A stretch of 64,000 bases of DNA. Origin: JAPWJZ01 sp965279315. Its GTDB lineage: Bacteria > Pseudomonadota > Alphaproteobacteria > Micavibrionales > UBA2020. Made by a program: the position numbers and the translations under genes. The stretch spans positions 3,236,256 through 3,300,255 of the forward strand of contig OZ257145.1 of the NCBI GenBank assembly GCA_965279315.1, in the 5' to 3' direction. Below are positions 60,972 through 64,000 of the stretch, piece by piece; within the stretch, counting starts at the first letter, position 1; each line of letters begins with the position of its first letter. The notes under the pieces are model-generated. The model made no database searches, was not told where the DNA came from, and worked only from the letters and a program-made list of their open reading frames with translations.

Positions 60972-61916
60972 ATGCTTCACGCCTTTGCCAGCACCGCACG
61001 AAAGGAATTGCCCAGCGCAACACGCGGCGCGTTGCTGGCCACGATTGCGGGTCATTTGTCGGAAGGCCATGCAACGCAAGCCGCCTGCGCGCTGCGCCAG
61101 TATGCGGCCGTGGAATCAGATACCGCGATGCTGGACACCGTGGTGACCAAGACGCTCAACACCATCGCCGAAACCGCGCATGACAAGCTGCCGGATGTTT
61201 TCGAAGGCCTGTTCGCCCGCACCTCGCAGCCCGCCGCCCATATGCTGTTCGCGCAAAAGCTGTTCGAGAATGCGCGCGATATCACCTGCGACAAGGCTTT
61301 CGACGGGTTGCTGGAAGTGTCGCACAAGGACAAGGCGCTGGCGCGTTATACCGTGAAGAAAATGGACGCAACCATCTGTGCCTTTGCCGATGCGCGCAAA
61401 ATTCCCGATTTCAACGAACGCGTCGCGCTGATCGGCGCGATTGGTTTGGGCCATGCCGCGAATGAGGAAAAACTGAAGCACACCGCCCGCCATCTGCTGC
61501 TGGAAGAAATGGCGAAGGCGCGCGATGCGGCGTCAATCGCGACGATCCTGCGCGCGACCGTGAAGCAGAATACGCCCGATGCGGAAATTGACGCGGCGGC
61601 GGCGGAACGCTGGTCGGCGATTGTCGCCCCCCTGCCCCGCGCAGAAAAAATCAAGGCCGCGCTGGATGTGGCGGAAGTGCTGGCCAAGCCGCGTGCCAAC
61701 CATATCGAACACGGCAAGACCTTTGCGGCGGCACTGCGCACCATTATCTCCGTCGCGCAGGACTGCACCCGGGACGGCGGCCTGCCCGAAAACGTCACGC
61801 TGGCCCTGATCGGCATCGTGCGCGAAGGCTTTGACAAGACAGGCGCCGCGACGCAGGCATTGAAACAGGCGGCGGCAAAGCCGAAGTTTTCGCTGAAGAA
61901 TTTCCTGCATATTTAA
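60972..61916 (+). CDS. alpha-helical protein of unknown function
   Basis: A 314-residue soluble, almost fully helical protein with heat-repeat-like amphipathic helices (LPSATRGALLATIAGHLSEGHATQAACALRQYAAVES; DKAFDGLLEVSHKDKALARYTVKKMDATICAFADARKIPD; RAEKIKAALDVAEVLAKPRANHIEHGKTFAAALRTIISVAQD). The C-terminus is basic (KPKFSLKNFLHI). No signal peptide, motif or known domain. It ends five bases before a structured repeat. Confidence 0.72.
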   Translation: MLHAFASTARKELPSATRGALLATIAGHLSEGHATQAACALRQYAAVESDTAMLDTVVTKTLNTIAETAHDKLPDVFEGLFARTSQPAAHMLFAQKLFENARDITCDKAFDGLLEVSHKDKALARYTVKKMDATICAFADARKIPDFNERVALIGAIGLGHAANEEKLKHTARHLLLEEMAKARDAASIATILRATVKQNTPDAEIDAAAAERWSAIVAPLPRAEKIKAALDVAEVLAKPRANHIEHGKTFAAALRTIISVAQDCTRDGGLPENVTLALIGIVREGFDKTGAATQALKQAAAKPKFSLKNFLHI

Positions 61917-61920
61917 AAAA

Positions 61921-62066
61921 CTCTCCTCTCCTTTGGGAGAGGAGATGTCGCGATAGCGACAGAGGTGAGGGTACTTCGTCGGCTTCAGGTCTTGATGGCA
62001 ACCAAGTACCCTCACCTTCCCGTCGCAAGCGCGACGGGCCCCTTCCTCTCCCAAAGGAGAGGAGAG
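61921..62066. repeat. 146-bp element with perfect 22-bp inverted ends
   Basis: CTCTCCTCTCCTTTGGGAGAGG (61921-61942) is the exact reverse complement of 62045-62066. An inner 13-bp pair GGTGAGGGTACTT (61964-61976) / AAGTACCCTCACC (62004-62016) is also exact, and each side has a GTCGC..GCGAC hairpin. AAGTACCCTCACC and CCTCTCCC are also the building blocks of the element at 55189, but in reversed order relative to the centre. Confidence 0.85.
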
Positions 62067-62068
62067 AC

Positions 62069-62104
62069 AAAAAAAGCCCCGCTGTTTCCAGCGGGGCTTT
62101 TTTT
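62069..62104. terminator. bidirectional intrinsic terminator
   Basis: GCCCCGCTG (62076-62084), loop TTTC, CAGCGGGGC (62089-62097), flanked by seven A on the left and seven T on the right. It serves the leftward peroxiredoxin gene and the rightward gene at 60972. Confidence 0.88.
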
Positions 62105-62116
62105 GATTTAAAGCGA

Positions 62117-62662
62117 TTACGCCGCTTTTTTCGACAGGGTGTCTTCGCCCTTGTTCCAGTTGCACTGGCACAGCTCATCCGTTTGCAGCGCGTCGAGGAT
62201 ACGCAGCACTTCGTTCACGTTGCGGCCGACTTTCAGGTCGTTGACCGACACGTGGCGGATGACGCCGTTCGGGTCGACAACGAAGGTCGCACGGTTGCAG
62301 ACGCCCGCATCCGCATGCAGGATGCCGAGCGCGGAAGAGAGTTCGCGCTTGATGTCGGACAGCATCGGGAAGGGCAGGTCCTTCAGGTCTTTGTGGTTCT
62401 GTTTCCAGGCGAGGTGCACGTAGTCGCTGTCGGTCGACAGGCCGAGCACTTGTGCGTCGCGGTCAGCGAAATCCTTGTTCAGCTTCCCGAAGGATGCGAT
62501 TTCGGTGGGGCAGACAAAGGTGAAATCTTTCGGCCATGCGAACAGCACCAGCCATTTGCCCTTGAAGGACGCGTTGGTCATTTCCTTGAAGGCGGTTTTC
62601 TGGTCGTCGGAAACGACGCCGGTGAGTTTGAATTCGGGGAATTTCTGGCCGATTGTGAGCAT
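62117..62662 (-). CDS. AhpC/Prx-type peroxiredoxin
   Basis: A 181-residue thiol peroxidase reducing hydrogen and organic peroxides. The peroxidatic cysteine is C51 in KDFTFVCPTEIASFG, with the Arg-bearing NRATFVVDPNGVIRHVSV region later. The C-terminal LCQCNW pair can provide the resolving cysteine, as in AhpC partnered by AhpD-type reductants. The start ATG is at 62662. No ahpD or ahpF is adjacent and no OxyR site was proven. Ends before a strong terminator. Confidence 0.93.
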   Translation of the reverse strand: MLTIGQKFPEFKLTGVVSDDQKTAFKEMTNASFKGKWLVLFAWPKDFTFVCPTEIASFGKLNKDFADRDAQVLGLSTDSDYVHLAWKQNHKDLKDLPFPMLSDIKRELSSALGILHADAGVCNRATFVVDPNGVIRHVSVNDLKVGRNVNEVLRILDALQTDELCQCNWNKGEDTLSKKAA

Positions 62663-62861
62663 GGTTTAAGCACCTTTCCATTAACGTTTCTGTGGCTATC
62701 GATATTGAGCACAGAAAATGGGGCTCGACCCCCGAATTGTCAAGCGTTCAAGCCATAAATCAGACATTTACGAACGAAACTGGCGTATTTTATGCCCTGC
62801 CGTTACCGAATATTATGTATAAATTCAGGATCGCGCATGGGACGCATGGTGGAAGGCGGCA

Positions 62862-63686
62862 TCAGGCGAGGATATTGACGGCATCCGCGATCACGGGCGT
62901 TGAGGCGGTGGAAATGCCGCTGATGGCGGTGTCCACGCCGCGCAGGGTGTTTTTGCCGGCGGCAATGTCGGGGTTATCCGCATCGCCCTTTTCCTCCAGC
63001 TTTCTTTTGGCAGCCTCCAGGATACGCTCGATCGCTTCCTTGATGTCTTTGGCGGCCTGCGCGAATTCGGAATCCGCCCGGGATTTCGCGGCATCGGCCA
63101 TGGCTGCGTTGCCGCGCTCCTGCATTTTATCGCGCAATGCCTGATTGTCCTGCTCCCGCTGCTGCCTGATTTCGTCGATGGGCGTGCGCGGGGTTTCGGG
63201 CGTTGCGGGCGTTTCGCCACCCCCGGCACTTTGCGTGGAAGCATCCGCGCCCTGCGCTGTATCAGCCGTGCCTGCGGACGGCGTTGCCACAGCGGGCGCA
63301 GCGCCGCCCGCGCTGCCATAGGCGCTCACCGCCTGTTTCAATTCGCGGGCAAGCTGCGCGGCCTGCCTCGCGGCGGCATCGGGATTGACGGCGGCCAGCA
63401 GGCGCAGCATGGCGAGCTTTTCCTTGATACGCATGATTTTTTCGGCGGCATCGGCCTTGCGCTGCTGGACAAAACTGGTGCGCGACGATTGAAGGCGCTG
63501 CAGCATGTCACGGGATTCCTGCAGCTGTTTTTTCAATGCGGCAGTTTTTTCAGGATCGGATTTTTCCAGTTCGGCCAGCAGCGCATCTTGCGCCGATTGT
63601 TTTTTTGCCGCCGACAGGTTCGCCGCCCCCGTTTTCAGGAGCGAGAGCACGCTGTTCTGCGCGGAAAAAGGCCCGAGCGGGTCCAT
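62862..63686 (-). CDS. coiled-coil Ala-rich protein of unknown function
   Basis: A 274-residue protein. The N-terminus MDPLGPFSAQNSVLSLLKTGAANLSAAKK is followed by a long coiled coil (residues about 30-120: DALLAELEKSDPEKTAALKKQLQESRDMLQRLQSSRTSFVQQRKADAAEKIMRIKEKLAMLRLL), an Ala/Gly/Thr/Pro low-complexity linker (about 125-165), a second coiled coil and a conserved-looking end (VDTAISGISTASTPVIADAVNILA). No signal peptide. The amphipathic ends resemble some secreted or flagellum-associated coiled-coil proteins, but this is only suggestive. Confidence 0.7.
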   Translation of the reverse strand: MDPLGPFSAQNSVLSLLKTGAANLSAAKKQSAQDALLAELEKSDPEKTAALKKQLQESRDMLQRLQSSRTSFVQQRKADAAEKIMRIKEKLAMLRLLAAVNPDAAARQAAQLARELKQAVSAYGSAGGAAPAVATPSAGTADTAQGADASTQSAGGGETPATPETPRTPIDEIRQQREQDNQALRDKMQERGNAAMADAAKSRADSEFAQAAKDIKEAIERILEAAKRKLEEKGDADNPDIAAGKNTLRGVDTAISGISTASTPVIADAVNILA

Positions 63687-63735
63687 GACAATACCTTCTG
63701 TATTTCAACCAAACGGCCTACTGGCCTGTCTTTTT

Positions 63736-63786
63736 ATTATAGTGTGAAATGCTTAATTTGCGGTTGCAGGCGCGGGCGCACGCCTG
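63736..63786 (-). promoter_or_regulatory. possible promoter and hairpin upstream of the coiled-coil gene
   Basis: On the leftward strand TATAAT (63741-63736) is a consensus -10, 50 bases before the ATG at 63686; the -35 is poor. A CAGGCG/CGCCTG hairpin (63767-63772 / 63781-63786) lies just upstream and may be the end of the preceding transcript. Confidence 0.35.
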
Positions 63787-63820
63787 ATCCCCTGGCAGAA
63801 CATTCTTTTATGGCGGGGTT

Positions 63821-64000
63821 TTATTCGTTGCAGGTGATGCGGGTGGTGTAGAGCTGCCCGATTGTCACCTGCCCCTTTTCGCCCGTGCAGGCGATTTTGG
63901 CCAGCAGCGGCAGCAGGATATCGCTGCGGGTTTTCTGTTCGGCGTTGCGGATGGCGATTTGCTTTTCTTCCGCTGCGCGGCGCGCCTGTTCGACGGGATC
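63821..64000 (-). CDS. 3' end of a truncated gene (window edge)
   Basis: The last 59 codons of a leftward gene whose start lies beyond the window: DPVEQARRAAEEKQIAIRN, then AEQKTRSDILLPLLAKIAC, TGEKGQVTIGQLYTTRITC and NE before the stop at 63821. The charged helical region followed by a Cys-containing end suggests a small periplasmic or envelope protein. No family can be assigned from this fragment. Confidence 0.6.
   Translation of the reverse strand, partial: DPVEQARRAAEEKQIAIRNAEQKTRSDILLPLLAKIACTGEKGQVTIGQLYTTRITCNE

Noticed and set aside
63745..63820. Possible tRNA or other structured RNA near the right edge
   Set aside because: A hairpin is present, but no acceptor/T-loop pattern or other recognised RNA consensus could be built.

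Overview
The window looks like chromosomal DNA of a free-living, motile alphaproteobacterium. The evidence is the block nusB-nrdR-glyA-rpiB, an LdtR-type MarR regulator, a giant (about 1600-residue) NAD-glutamate dehydrogenase, an alphaproteobacterial glutaryl-CoA dehydrogenase, a Bpt leucyltransferase and a MotA/MotB pair. Most genes are GC-rich (roughly 55-62% by eye) and densely packed, with many 4-base start/stop overlaps. I cannot name the genus from sequence alone. No rRNA, tRNA, CRISPR array, transposase, integrase or phage gene was recognised.

Layout. 0-10 kb: housekeeping and small proteins: CoaD, a spermidine-synthase-like membrane protein, a Y-family polymerase, an EF-hand secreted protein, DusB, a DUF1287 protein and a pyruvate kinase lacking the usual C-terminal domain. 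10-12 kb: two tandem paralogues of unknown function; the second has a promoter whose -35 lies in a perfect 18-bp palindrome. 12-18.3 kb: a tight four-gene leftward operon encoding a TolC-like lipoprotein, two HlyD-type adaptors and a PqqD-like/M50 metalloprotease/HlyD fusion. This looks like a peptide processing and export machine without an obvious ATPase. 18.5-19.6 kb: a lone Rieske oxygenase. 19.7-22.8 kb: an alpha/beta-hydrolase-like protein between two paralogous membrane proteins. 22.8-28.3 kb: a prohibitin-like protein and an RND efflux pump. 28.3-31.5 kb: the nusB-nrdR-glyA-rpiB block. 31.5-37 kb: a repeat-bearing gap, an ankyrin protein, GcdH and several unknown proteins. 37-39.3 kb: a low-GC island with one large CHAT-protease gene. 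39.4-46 kb: LdtR, a 3-hydroxyisobutyryl-CoA hydrolase, a GIY-YIG protein, a double-J-domain protein, an SRAP protein lacking key catalytic residues, a DUF805/Sel1 protein and others. 46-55 kb: HemB, a KaiC-like ATPase with a hybrid histidine kinase, arginase, MotA/MotB and Bpt. 55-64 kb: NAD-glutamate dehydrogenase, a peroxiredoxin, unknown proteins and a truncated gene at the right edge.

How the parts fit. NAD-glutamate dehydrogenase, arginase, GcdH (lysine/tryptophan route), HIBCH (valine route), GlyA and pyruvate kinase suggest amino-acid-fuelled growth. RND, TolC/HlyD and SPFH proteins point to a busy envelope. The most unusual items are the CHAT island, the M50-HlyD export operon, the divergent SRAP protein, the degenerate second J domain, the hydrolase flanked by paralogous membrane proteins, the shortened pyruvate kinase, and families of inverted repeats (20.7, 31.6, 55.2 and 61.9 kb), one of which supplies the stop codon of bpt.
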